The translations under genes and the position numbers were made by a program. DNA of 64,000 nt from Puia dinghuensis (lineage in GTDB: Bacteria; Bacteroidota; Bacteroidia; Chitinophagales; Chitinophagaceae), in assembly GCA_026225275.1 (NCBI GenBank), contig JAMFSL010000154.1, positions 1-64,000 of the forward strand, written 5' to 3'. Shown here piece by piece: positions 9,680-19,487 of this stretch (the first letter of the stretch is position 1; every line of letters starts with the position of its first letter). The notes under the pieces were generated by a model that was not told the DNA's origin, searched no databases, and worked only from the letters and a program-made list of their open reading frames with translations.

Positions 9680-9937
9680 AACTCAAGATTTTGCGAGATA
9701 GCCGTTTGTCACACAATTATAAAGCCATTTTTTTTTGCGCATTCCCAGGTTGAAAAATTGCAGAAAAGACGGGTTTTTAAGCCGGACTAAAAAACTGCTG
9801 ACCCCTCAGAGTAGTGAGATGGGGCGACTTAGAAATGGTTGCGTGGAAATTTTTCCCCGCCCGAATGCGCGCGGACTTGTTTCCTGCTAGCTCCGTAACC
9901 TATTGCCCGTCAAAAATCCCCCGGGACGGCAAGGCGA

Positions 9938-12424
9938 TCAATAAATTTTAATCATTTTTTTTAACTCGATATGCGCTGCCGAACTCGCGATCAATACCGC
10001 AAATCTGCCGGCATCGAAGTCAAAGCGCCCTTCCTGTATTTTGTAGTAAGAAAAGGCTGATTCATCGAAATGTATGGTCACCCGGCGGGTTTCACCTTTA
10101 GCAAGAAATATCTTGTTAAACCCTTTCAGTTCTTCGACCGGGCGTAAGACCGGGCATGAAAGCTGCCCAACGTACAATTCCGCCACTTCGGCTCCGTCCA
10201 TGTCGCCGGTATTGGTAACATCGAAACTAGCCTTTCCAACGATGCGGCGCCCCTGCTGACGTACCGAGACGATCAGATTCGAATATTTAAAAGTGGAGTA
10301 TGAAAGCCCAAATCCGAAGGGATACTGCGGTTCCACTTTTTTGGTGGTATAGTACCGGTAACCTACAAGCACCCCTTCTTTATAGGACACATGTTTGTCA
10401 TGATCAGTATCATAATAATTCTGATAACAAGGGTTGTCGGCCCATTTTTTTTCAATGCTGACAGGCAGTTTACCGCTGGGGTTGATTTTACCTAACAGGA
10501 TTTCAGCGAGCGCTGTCCCCCCTTCCTGCCCGGGATAAAAAGCATGTATCAGCCCTTTCACCGACGACAGCCATTTTTCCATGTATATACCGCCGCCGGC
10601 ATTGAGGATCACGATAGTATTGGGATTAGCTTTTGCTACCACCTGGATCAGACTATCCTGGTCCGCCGGGAGCTCGAATGGCCTGTCCGCGCCCTCATGT
10701 TCAATATGTGGATTAAACCCTACGCATACAATAGCGGCATCGGCTGCGGAAGCGGTTTCAATGGCGTCATTATAATTTTCATCCGCCGGTTCATACCACG
10801 CAAAGCTGACGGATGCGTCGCCGCCGTTCTGATAATATTCCAATTTTACGCTATAGGTACTCCCCTCCTGTAATGGCAATATCACGTCCCTTTCAATAGC
10901 CTGGTGATCGCTCCAAAAGTCAATCACCAATTTATTATCGATCCAAAGCCGGTAGCCATCATCGCCTTTGACTGCGATCTTATAATCGGCCGTTTTTTTC
11001 GGGCGGATCACACCGGTCCAGCGTGCAGAAAAATTACCTTCGGCAATGCCGGCAATATCGGGTGCCTGGACCCATTCGTGGTCGACCGCTTTTTCTACCC
11101 TGACTCCCTTCGGCATACCCGACAAATCCCTGTTAGCGTAATATTCGGCTGTCAGACCTATTGTAGCCGCACTACTGTCCGGATAAAAAACAGATTTTTG
11201 AGCCAGATAGCTCAGGCTTGGGATACCGATGGCGTAGTTTACTTCTATGTTTCCCGCCAGTTTTTTCAGCCCCTGAAGGGTACTTACATAATGATACGGA
11301 TCGGTTTGTGAACTCCCTCCGCCCGTATTGAATACATCGGCATTGGGCCCGATGACGGCGATCTTCTTTACTTTATCGGCACGTAAGGGCAAAACGTCAG
11401 CCTCATTTTTCAATAAGACGATGCCACCGCGGGCCAGGTCAAGCGCTACCTTCGCGTTTTCCGGATCGTCATTCGGAATGGACGATAGTTGTTGCGGTCT
11501 GTCGAAAAAACTATAACTGAAGCATACCCGTAGAATCCTGGTGATTTTGGCGTCCAATTCTTTTTCAGTGATTTCGCCTTTCTTAAAAGCCGGCAGCAGG
11601 TATTTTGGTATCATATGGTCGTTTCCCGGCATTTCGAGGTCGGTCCCTCCTTTGAAAGCCGCGAGTCCGTCATGAACGCTACCCCAATCCGACATGACCA
11701 GGCCGGTAAAACCCCACTGCCCTTTTAATATTTCATTGTTCAGATGATTGTTTTCGGATGTATGCGTTCCGTTTAAAAGATTATAGCTGTTCATCACCGC
11801 GCCGACATTCCCTTTTTTTACTCCTGCTTTGAAGGCTCCGAGATATATTTCCTGCAACGTCCGCTGATCGATGTCTGAGCTGATATTGTCCCGGTCGTAT
11901 TCCTCGTTATTGGCGGCAAAATGTTTGATGGTCGCTACGACCTCCTGGCTTTGAACCCCCCGGATATAGCTGACTGCATAGCTGCCGGCTAAGAAAGGGT
12001 CCTCACCCGAATATTCGAAATTCCGGCCATCCATAGGCGCCCTGTATATATTTACGGCAGGCCCGAGCAGAAAATTTACTCCCCTGGAACGGGCGTCCCT
12101 CCCGAGCGCCACGCCGAGGCGGCCAATCAGGGTTGTATCCCACGTAGCGGTTGACAGGATACTTGCCGGGTAGGCCGTGCTTTTCCCTTCCGTCCTGGTA
12201 CCCACCGGGCCATCGCTCATTTTGAAACCGGGTACCGCCAAACGGGGAATAGCCTTGGTGTACATCCAGTTGATACCTCCGATATAGCTCAGTTTTTCTT
12301 CGAAGGTCATTCGGGACAGGAGATCGGCTACGCGGGCATCAACCGGAGCTTTCGGGTCTTTGTAGATCTGCGCCTTGACTAATGCAGTCGATAAAAGGAG
12401 CACAAAAAATAATGTTGTTTTCAA
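9938..12424 (-). CDS. GH3 beta-glucosidase-like enzyme with PA14 insert
   Basis: 828 aa; signal peptide; ATIKHFAANNEE, GLVMSDWGSVHDG, LLKNEADVLPL; PA14-like TADYKIAVKGDDGYRLWID; TTG start. Confidence 0.92.
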   Translation of the reverse strand: MKTTLFFVLLLSTALVKAQIYKDPKAPVDARVADLLSRMTFEEKLSYIGGINWMYTKAIPRLAVPGFKMSDGPVGTRTEGKSTAYPASILSTATWDTTLIGRLGVALGRDARSRGVNFLLGPAVNIYRAPMDGRNFEYSGEDPFLAGSYAVSYIRGVQSQEVVATIKHFAANNEEYDRDNISSDIDQRTLQEIYLGAFKAGVKKGNVGAVMNSYNLLNGTHTSENNHLNNEILKGQWGFTGLVMSDWGSVHDGLAAFKGGTDLEMPGNDHMIPKYLLPAFKKGEITEKELDAKITRILRVCFSYSFFDRPQQLSSIPNDDPENAKVALDLARGGIVLLKNEADVLPLRADKVKKIAVIGPNADVFNTGGGSSQTDPYHYVSTLQGLKKLAGNIEVNYAIGIPSLSYLAQKSVFYPDSSAATIGLTAEYYANRDLSGMPKGVRVEKAVDHEWVQAPDIAGIAEGNFSARWTGVIRPKKTADYKIAVKGDDGYRLWIDNKLVIDFWSDHQAIERDVILPLQEGSTYSVKLEYYQNGGDASVSFAWYEPADENYNDAIETASAADAAIVCVGFNPHIEHEGADRPFELPADQDSLIQVVAKANPNTIVILNAGGGIYMEKWLSSVKGLIHAFYPGQEGGTALAEILLGKINPSGKLPVSIEKKWADNPCYQNYYDTDHDKHVSYKEGVLVGYRYYTTKKVEPQYPFGFGLSYSTFKYSNLIVSVRQQGRRIVGKASFDVTNTGDMDGAEVAELYVGQLSCPVLRPVEELKGFNKIFLAKGETRRVTIHFDESAFSYYKIQEGRFDFDAGRFAVLIASSAAHIELKKMIKIY

Positions 12425-12569
12425 TTGGTAGTATTGATCAATATTTGGTTACCGTCCTTTATTTCTTTATCGGACACGAAATATCCCCGGATCTTTTGCT
12501 GTCCAAGCCTGATATCGACGATTTTATTACCGTCGCCTGTCTTCAGGATGGTAAATGTTTTCTTATCGC

Positions 12570-15500
12570 CTACTTGAATATCGACCCGCCTAAAAGAGGA
12601 ACGGAGACAATGTATCGGGGATCGGCCGGGGAGAAGGGGTAAAAGCCCATGGCATTGAATACATACCAGGAGGACATTTCACCTGCGTCATCCATGCCGG
12701 CATAAGCCAATCCATATTTGCCCATTCCATAGAAGTGATGCAGGATGCTATCCAGAATTACTTGCGCCTTCTCCTGTTTGCCGGCAAAATAATACATGAA
12801 AGGAACGCTGTGGTCGGGCTGGTTGCCCTGGCAATACTGTCCGATGAAACCAGAGATATTATAGGCCTCCACACCATCCCACGGAATGGTAAAAAGAGAA
12901 TCCAGCTTTTTTTCCAGCGCCTGTTTCCCCCCATACAAGCGAACGAGTCCCGGCACGTCCTGCGGGGCGAAAAACGAAGATTCCCAGCCATTAGCCTCCC
13001 GGTACATATATTCATAATAGGGATATTCAGGGTCGAAATTCCTGACCCAACTTCCATCCGCCAGCCTTCCCCGCATGAACCGGGTCGCAGGATCAAATAC
13101 GTTCTTGTAATTGCCGGTCCTCTTCATCAGCATCCGGTAGTTGGCGGTGTCTCCCAGCGCCCTGGCCAATAGTGCGACGGCATAGTCATCATAGGCATAT
13201 TCGAGCGTTTTGGTGACCCCGGCCTTAGCCTTGGTTTCGATGACAGGGCTGGCAATATCGGGCGTCGAAATATACCCCTTGTCATTGTACTCGGTTATAT
13301 ACGGCCGGGTCCCACCTTCGACGGTGGCATTACGCAGGAGGAGATAATAAGCGCTGTCGATGTCAAACCCGCGTAATCCCCTGAGATAAGATCCTGCAAT
13401 AAAAGGCGCGGCGTGGTCGCCATGGAAAAAAGTGGGCATAAATCCTGTCTTTTCTCCTTTGTCGATGAGCGACCGGATGACATCGGAAGTCACTGTAGGG
13501 GAAAGCATGCCCAGTAAAACCAGCTTGTTCCGGTAGTCATCCCACAAAGAGGGTTCTGTATAATAATTGAATCCTTTATTGACGACCTTCCCGCTGGCAT
13601 CAGTAAAGTCGCCATTAATGTCGCTGCGTAAAGCAGGCCAGAGAAATGACCGGTATAAACAGGAATAAAAGAGCTGCCGTTGATGATCGGTTCCGCCCGA
13701 CACTAAGACTTTGGACAACAGTTGCTGCCACATCAGGGCAGCGGCGGTCCTCACGTCGTCGAAAGATTTCGTCCCTATTTCCTTGTCCAGGTTTTCGCGG
13801 GCATTTTGAATGCTCACGAATGAAAAGCCCATGCGGATTTCCAGCGGCCCGGCGGTGTTGGAAAAATGAACGACCGGGATGATGCGATCACCTTTTTCAA
13901 GTGAATCGATACGCTGGATGCTGTGATTGGCGATGGCATAGAAATATATTTTTTCCCCGGCCTGCTGATACCCGGTGAAAACATAGTTGTCTTGCTGTGC
14001 GATATCCCAGGACCGGACACGTTCATTTGACCTGGCCAGGTCCACCAGCAATTCCTGTTCTTGCCTATCACCGAAGCTATACTTATGATACGCGCAGCGC
14101 AACGTGGACGTCAGTTCCGCATTGATGCCATAGCGCTGTAGGTAAACCTGGTAATAGCCAGGATGGGCGGACTCGTTGCTGTGATTATATCTGGAACAAT
14201 AATCATCGGCGGATACGGAGCCCGAAACCGGCAAGATGGGAATATTGCACAAATTCCAATGTCCCTTGCTGGTATGGGCAAAACCATAGATGACTGTATC
14301 TTCGTATTGATAGCCCGAACCGCTATGAAATTGCGTTACCGGGGTCAGCTGAACCATAGCGTTGGGAAGGGATGAGCCCGGGAAGACCTCCGCGCCCCAT
14401 GTCCGGTGCGTGGGCTTGAATCCGATGTCTGCGCTGTCCCACAAAGTAGCGGTACCCAGCAATGGATTGACGTAATCGACTATAGCCTTTTCCGCTTGTA
14501 TGGGATGCAACATCTTCGTCACCCCGTTCTCGCCGAAGGCATCCACGGCAAACCAGTAGGGTTGATCTTTATTCAGGCTACGGATCGTTATAACGGTGTC
14601 CCCATACACCTGGTAGACCCGGTTCAGGTTATTCTTCTGCACGCCAAACCGGATATTATAGCCCAGGGCATTCGCAGCCTTTTTCCATGATAACATAACA
14701 TTGCGGGTATCGGATTCGTCTCTTAGCACGACCAAAGACCTCACTTCTGCCGGCCGCTCGCCCGTTCCGATTCCGAAAACCCTGAAACCTGAAATGGCGA
14801 AGGTTCCGCCTGGTACTCTGTAATTGGTCACTTTCAGATAACGGGCTTTAACCGGCGTATTGAAAGCATGATACTGATGGGTCAGGTCTTCCTCGTTTGT
14901 CCTTTTATCGACCAGCGTTTTCCAGCTGCTGTTGTCATTGGAGTATTCCAACAGGTATTGCTGCGCCAATATGCCCTCCCGGCCGAAGAGCCGCGTATTG
15001 TTTTCCGCAAAATTCAGCTGGACGGCTCTGACCGTCGATATGGCTCCCAGGTCTACGCTCAGCCATTCGCCTTTATCGCCCGTTTTAGCACTCCAAAAGT
15101 CCCTCACATCTTCATCGAATGCAAGTGCAGCAGGATGATTCTCCAGGCTGGACGAAGCCGTGGCCGGTTTTTTATAGGACAGCAGCATCCAGCCGGGGAA
15201 GAGCTCGCTGACATCTTTAATTTTATGATCGGGCATGATCATCGGATAATCGCCGAATTCCGTATGGGCAATGATATGATCTTCTTTATCGAAGGTTACC
15301 GGGAAGAGGCCGAGCCTGCGTTCGAAAATATGCTTGACGGATATGGACAGACTGGAAATATGCCAGTAATTACCATATTTATCAGCGAATGTCGCGCTGT
15401 GACCGGCGCCGTCGATATAACCCTCCGGTTTGGCGCAAAATGGACTGGAAGGCGCGTATGTGAATGGGCCCAGCGGCTTATCGGAAATATAATAGCCATC

Positions 15501-16196
15501 AGCATAACTTTTATACTGTGTGCCCGGCGCGGAATATTGGTAGTAGTATTTACCGTTATGCTTATTCACCCAGGGCGCTTCCGTCCAGGGATTGTCGGTT
15601 TGCGTATTGTAATCGCCGGTCCGTTCCCAGCCATGATCGACAGGATCACCCTTTAAAACATTCACAGGTTTTCCGATGGGATTCAGTTTGTTGTTCACAT
15701 CCAATTCCACCGCCTGCAGATAGCCGTTATTGGTACAGCCAAAATACAGGTACACTTTTCCATCCGTATCCTGGAAAAAGTCCGGGTCGCCTATGGCCAG
15801 CGGAAAGTTATCATTATATTTTTCCCATTTTCCGCTGACCGGGTCATTCGTTCTGTAAATAATATGACTGTTCAACGGCATATAATAGAGTGCCCCGTTG
15901 ATGACTGCTGCGGCGGGTGCATCTTTCTCGAAAGGCAGGTCAGGGGTCGTCATAAAAGTCCACCGAAGTAGGTCATTGGAATACCAGTAACCCCCGGAGG
16001 ATGTCGCGAACAAGTAATATTTGTTTTTATATAGTACGATGACCGGATCGGCGGCCGAACGGCGTGAGGGCTTGTCCAAAGCAAACCGATAACTTATATT
16101 CAAAGGGTTGCAGAAAGTTTGCTGACTTCTCACCGCTGAGGATATCAGCAGGCTTACCGCAACCAGGCATACGATTAATCGTGTGGGCATGTTCAA
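12570..16196 (-). CDS. GH43-like + F5/8C (CBM32-like) + GH92 fusion; frameshifted near its C-terminus
   Basis: 1208 aa; GH43 motifs (AADPVIVLYKNKYYLFAT, AIGDPDFFQDTDG, TEAPWVNKHNGKYY), F5/8C segment, GH92 motifs (GNQPDHSVPFMYYFAG, GMDDAGEMSSWYVFNAMGFYP). A further 56 codons lie in the -1 frame, ending at 12421. Confidence 0.88.
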   Translation of the reverse strand: MNMPTRLIVCLVAVSLLISSAVRSQQTFCNPLNISYRFALDKPSRRSAADPVIVLYKNKYYLFATSSGGYWYSNDLLRWTFMTTPDLPFEKDAPAAAVINGALYYMPLNSHIIYRTNDPVSGKWEKYNDNFPLAIGDPDFFQDTDGKVYLYFGCTNNGYLQAVELDVNNKLNPIGKPVNVLKGDPVDHGWERTGDYNTQTDNPWTEAPWVNKHNGKYYYQYSAPGTQYKSYADGYYISDKPLGPFTYAPSSPFCAKPEGYIDGAGHSATFADKYGNYWHISSLSISVKHIFERRLGLFPVTFDKEDHIIAHTEFGDYPMIMPDHKIKDVSELFPGWMLLSYKKPATASSSLENHPAALAFDEDVRDFWSAKTGDKGEWLSVDLGAISTVRAVQLNFAENNTRLFGREGILAQQYLLEYSNDNSSWKTLVDKRTNEEDLTHQYHAFNTPVKARYLKVTNYRVPGGTFAISGFRVFGIGTGERPAEVRSLVVLRDESDTRNVMLSWKKAANALGYNIRFGVQKNNLNRVYQVYGDTVITIRSLNKDQPYWFAVDAFGENGVTKMLHPIQAEKAIVDYVNPLLGTATLWDSADIGFKPTHRTWGAEVFPGSSLPNAMVQLTPVTQFHSGSGYQYEDTVIYGFAHTSKGHWNLCNIPILPVSGSVSADDYCSRYNHSNESAHPGYYQVYLQRYGINAELTSTLRCAYHKYSFGDRQEQELLVDLARSNERVRSWDIAQQDNYVFTGYQQAGEKIYFYAIANHSIQRIDSLEKGDRIIPVVHFSNTAGPLEIRMGFSFVSIQNARENLDKEIGTKSFDDVRTAAALMWQQLLSKVLVSGGTDHQRQLFYSCLYRSFLWPALRSDINGDFTDASGKVVNKGFNYYTEPSLWDDYRNKLVLLGMLSPTVTSDVIRSLIDKGEKTGFMPTFFHGDHAAPFIAGSYLRGLRGFDIDSAYYLLLRNATVEGGTRPYITEYNDKGYISTPDIASPVIETKAKAGVTKTLEYAYDDYAVALLARALGDTANYRMLMKRTGNYKNVFDPATRFMRGRLADGSWVRNFDPEYPYYEYMYREANGWESSFFAPQDVPGLVRLYGGKQALEKKLDSLFTIPWDGVEAYNISGFIGQYCQGNQPDHSVPFMYYFAGKQEKAQVILDSILHHFYGMGKYGLAYAGMDDAGEMSSWYVFNAMGFYPFSPADPRYIVSVPLLGGSIFK

Positions 16197-16199
16197 CTA

Positions 16200-19100
16200 T
16201 TAATTCAACTTTATCTGGTAACTGAATGTTGCCGGTTTTGCATAGACCCGGTAGGGTTCAAGTGGTCTTGGTCCGCAGCCATTCGACCCTACCCCCAATG
16301 TTTGATGACTGATGACCAGCACGGTACCTTTGCTTTTCGGCAGGTCTATCTTATATTCCACAGGTTCCATTTCCTCGTCACTGTAAGGCAGTGCGGAGAC
16401 CTGCATTAATGCCGTGTCCGATGTAATGGTCAGACCTGCTCCTTTTGCAGAGGTCAGATTCGCCCAGCGCACGTCTTCATGATTGCCGCAATCCATTGGT
16501 TTTTCATAGGGCGTCATTTGTTGGTGAACGCTGCTCGCATAATGCGCTACATCGGAACCCTGTTTGCGGTCGGCATAATTCTCCATCGGCCCGCGGCCGA
16601 GATAATCCAGCCGGTCCAGATCACTATTCAGGAACATTCTGACCCCGAGTCTGGCTAATACCAATGTAGGGTCGCTGAAATGTACATTATTGGCAACATC
16701 GATCACCCCTTTGGCGTAAATGGTATAGACCACCTGGTGCTGCACCGAGAAATTCCTTTTACCCGTTCCGGTCAGTTCCACGCGAAGATTTACTACACCC
16801 GGGGAGGGCTGGGTAAAGGAGACAGAGTCAGCCACCCAATGCAGGGACTTTAATCCATTTTCTTCCCAGCCACGATACGCCCACATATCATCTTTCTGAT
16901 GGGGCGCCCGCCACAGGTGCAGCATCGGGCCGCCCCCATTCCTCAATACTTCCTCGCCTCGTCTTGTTATTTTGGAGAAAGTTCCTTTTATTTTGTCGAA
17001 TTCGAGGTTAAAATCCGTCCCTGCGATATCGATGGCACCTGCAGTATCATGTACCGTTAATTGTCCAGCTTGCAGATCCACCGGAACGGCGGGTATGGAC
17101 ACCTGCAGGGCAATTTGCTGTTCGGCCACTTCGAATCCCTTGGGAGCCCACAACTGATCGTCGGCGAGGTCGAAAGAAATCCGCAAAAAATAGATGCGGC
17201 CCGGTTTGGGCTTAACGGTATACGGTACTTTAATATCCTTTTCCTGGCCCGGATCGATCGGCCCGACGTTCAGGGGGCCCGAAGCAATATCGGTTCCGTC
17301 TTCGCTTAATGTCCACTTGGCAGTCAACCCGCTCAGGTTGAGGAATTGATAGCGGTTCTTAATGGTAAACAGCTGCTGGCTGAAATCTTTCGCCCGGATG
17401 GTGATCCATTGATAGGCGTGCTTAAGCTCGGGGTAATGTGGTTTTGGCGACCTGTCAGAGAATACCACGCCTTTATGAATAAAATAACGATCATTGGGCG
17501 TTTCGCCGAATCCGCCGCCATAGGCGGTAATCGGGTGATTAGGATCCCTTTTGTTGTAAATACCCTGATCCTGCCATTCCCATATCGCACCGCCCAGTAA
17601 GGTTGGGTATTTATCAAAGAGATCATTATAAATGTCTACTGACCCCATTGAATTGAACATCGCGTGGGCATATTCACAGAGATAGAATGGTTTGGTCAGC
17701 GTGGCGTCATTGGCATGCTTGACCAGGTTCTCGACGTCGGTATACATTTCACTGTCGATATCTGTTGGATTTCCCGACCCTATTCCGAAACCCTGGTAGT
17801 GCGTGGGCCTGGTGCTGTCAATGCTCCTGATGACTTGCAGGATCGCCCGGAAATTGGACCCGCCCGATCCGCATTCGTTACCCAGTGACCAAATGAGGAC
17901 CGAAGGGTGATTCTTGAAATTCTCTACGTTGGCCCTGTTTCTTTCAATCAATGCAGCCTTGATCCTCGGATCTTCGTTAAACTCGTCCCAGGAACCATGG
18001 CACTCGAGATTCGCCTCCGCCACCAGGTAGATACCGTATTCGTCGCACAACTCATACCACCGCGGGTCATCGGAATAATGGCAGGTCCGCACATGGTTGC
18101 AATTGGCCTGCTTGATGAGCACGAGGTCGCGAATCATCTGCGCTTCGGTGATCGCATGGCCGTCATCGGGCCAGTTTTCGTGACGATTGACCCCCTTTAA
18201 TTTGACAGGCACGCCGTTGACGGTAAATATCCGGCCTTTGATCTCTATCTGGCGGAACCCGGTGCGGGAAGACATGGTTTCGAGCGTCTGATCACCGTGG
18301 TGCATGGTCAGCACAGTGGTATACAGCTTTGGCGTTTCGGCGGTCCACTTCTCCGGGTTCTGCACCGGGATGTCGACCTGAAGGGTCACTTCTTCACCGG
18401 GCTTCAACGCAGGAACCTGGTGTTTGGCTACCGCACCCGGCACTTTTGTGTCCCCGTTATACAAGCATACTTCCAGCTGGCTTGCGGCTGATGGGATGCT
18501 GCCGTAGTTCTTTACTTTTGTCGCTACGAGCAAATCCGCATTCCGGAATGCTGTATCAAACACCGTTTTGATAAAGTAATCCCGGATATGTTCTTCGGGA
18601 GCAGTCCATAAGGTGACATTCCTGAATATACCACTGAGGCGCCACATATCCTGGTCCTCCAGGTAGCTTCCCACCGTAAAGCGATACACTTCCACGGCGA
18701 TCATATTGCCGCCTGGTTTGACGTATGAAGTGACGTCGAATTCCGCCGCGTTCCGGCTGTTGACGCTATAACCGACTTTTTTACCGTTGATCCACAGAAA
18801 AAAACCGGCATCTACTCCATCGAACGTCAAAAAAATACGCCTGCCTTTCCACTCCAGCGGCACATCGAAATTTCTCCGGTAACTGCCGACCGGGTTGCGT
18901 TCCTGGTAAGCTGTCCAGCTGACAGGCGGCGCGCTCATGACATGCGGGAAGTTCTTTTCAAAAATGTAGGTAAAATTACTGTAATAGGGTGTGCCATACC
19001 CTTCCACCTGGAAGCTGGAGGGAACTTTGATCTCTTTCCAGCCAGACACGTCGTAGCCGGGTTTGTAAAAATTGACCGGTCGTTTCTGAGGCCAATCCAC

Positions 19101-19448
19101 CCAGTTGAATTTCCATGCGCCATTCAGGCTGCGGGCATAGGAAGAGGCGTGCCGGTTGGCCGCCAGGGCCTCTTTCAACGAGCCATAGGGCATTAACGTG
19201 GCATGGTCGGGCTCCTTATTGATGCCGATACATTCCGGGTCTTCGATCTCTTTTGGTACACCCGCGGTATCGGTCAAGGAAAAAAGGTGGTTCTCCGGGG
19301 ATCCCTGACTAAAAACGATTTTATTGCTAACCACCAGCAGGACTACTAAAAAAAATCTATCGAATGCGATCATAGTTAAATTTGATTGAATGTATGATTT
19401 CGTCCGGTTCGCAAAGGACCGGAATAATGGACGCGGATCATTGCTCAT
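16200..19448 (-). CDS. GH2 beta-galactosidase-like (large form with Bgal_small domain)
   Basis: 1082 aa; RTCHYSDDPRWYELCDEYGIYLVAEANLECHG, VLIWSLGNECGSGGSN, YLCEYAHAMFNSMG; start may be the internal Met at 19373. Confidence 0.92.
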   Translation of the reverse strand: MSNDPRPLFRSFANRTKSYIQSNLTMIAFDRFFLVVLLVVSNKIVFSQGSPENHLFSLTDTAGVPKEIEDPECIGINKEPDHATLMPYGSLKEALAANRHASSYARSLNGAWKFNWVDWPQKRPVNFYKPGYDVSGWKEIKVPSSFQVEGYGTPYYSNFTYIFEKNFPHVMSAPPVSWTAYQERNPVGSYRRNFDVPLEWKGRRIFLTFDGVDAGFFLWINGKKVGYSVNSRNAAEFDVTSYVKPGGNMIAVEVYRFTVGSYLEDQDMWRLSGIFRNVTLWTAPEEHIRDYFIKTVFDTAFRNADLLVATKVKNYGSIPSAASQLEVCLYNGDTKVPGAVAKHQVPALKPGEEVTLQVDIPVQNPEKWTAETPKLYTTVLTMHHGDQTLETMSSRTGFRQIEIKGRIFTVNGVPVKLKGVNRHENWPDDGHAITEAQMIRDLVLIKQANCNHVRTCHYSDDPRWYELCDEYGIYLVAEANLECHGSWDEFNEDPRIKAALIERNRANVENFKNHPSVLIWSLGNECGSGGSNFRAILQVIRSIDSTRPTHYQGFGIGSGNPTDIDSEMYTDVENLVKHANDATLTKPFYLCEYAHAMFNSMGSVDIYNDLFDKYPTLLGGAIWEWQDQGIYNKRDPNHPITAYGGGFGETPNDRYFIHKGVVFSDRSPKPHYPELKHAYQWITIRAKDFSQQLFTIKNRYQFLNLSGLTAKWTLSEDGTDIASGPLNVGPIDPGQEKDIKVPYTVKPKPGRIYFLRISFDLADDQLWAPKGFEVAEQQIALQVSIPAVPVDLQAGQLTVHDTAGAIDIAGTDFNLEFDKIKGTFSKITRRGEEVLRNGGGPMLHLWRAPHQKDDMWAYRGWEENGLKSLHWVADSVSFTQPSPGVVNLRVELTGTGKRNFSVQHQVVYTIYAKGVIDVANNVHFSDPTLVLARLGVRMFLNSDLDRLDYLGRGPMENYADRKQGSDVAHYASSVHQQMTPYEKPMDCGNHEDVRWANLTSAKGAGLTITSDTALMQVSALPYSDEEMEPVEYKIDLPKSKGTVLVISHQTLGVGSNGCGPRPLEPYRVYAKPATFSYQIKLN

Positions 19449-19487
19449 TTGTACATATTTATTGTCGTATTGTTCCCCAGTTCTGCT

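Noticed and set aside
14868-15656. 262-aa plus-strand ORF inside the GH43-GH92 gene
   Set aside because: Antisense to conserved GH43/F5-8C coding sequence; no credible protein motif.
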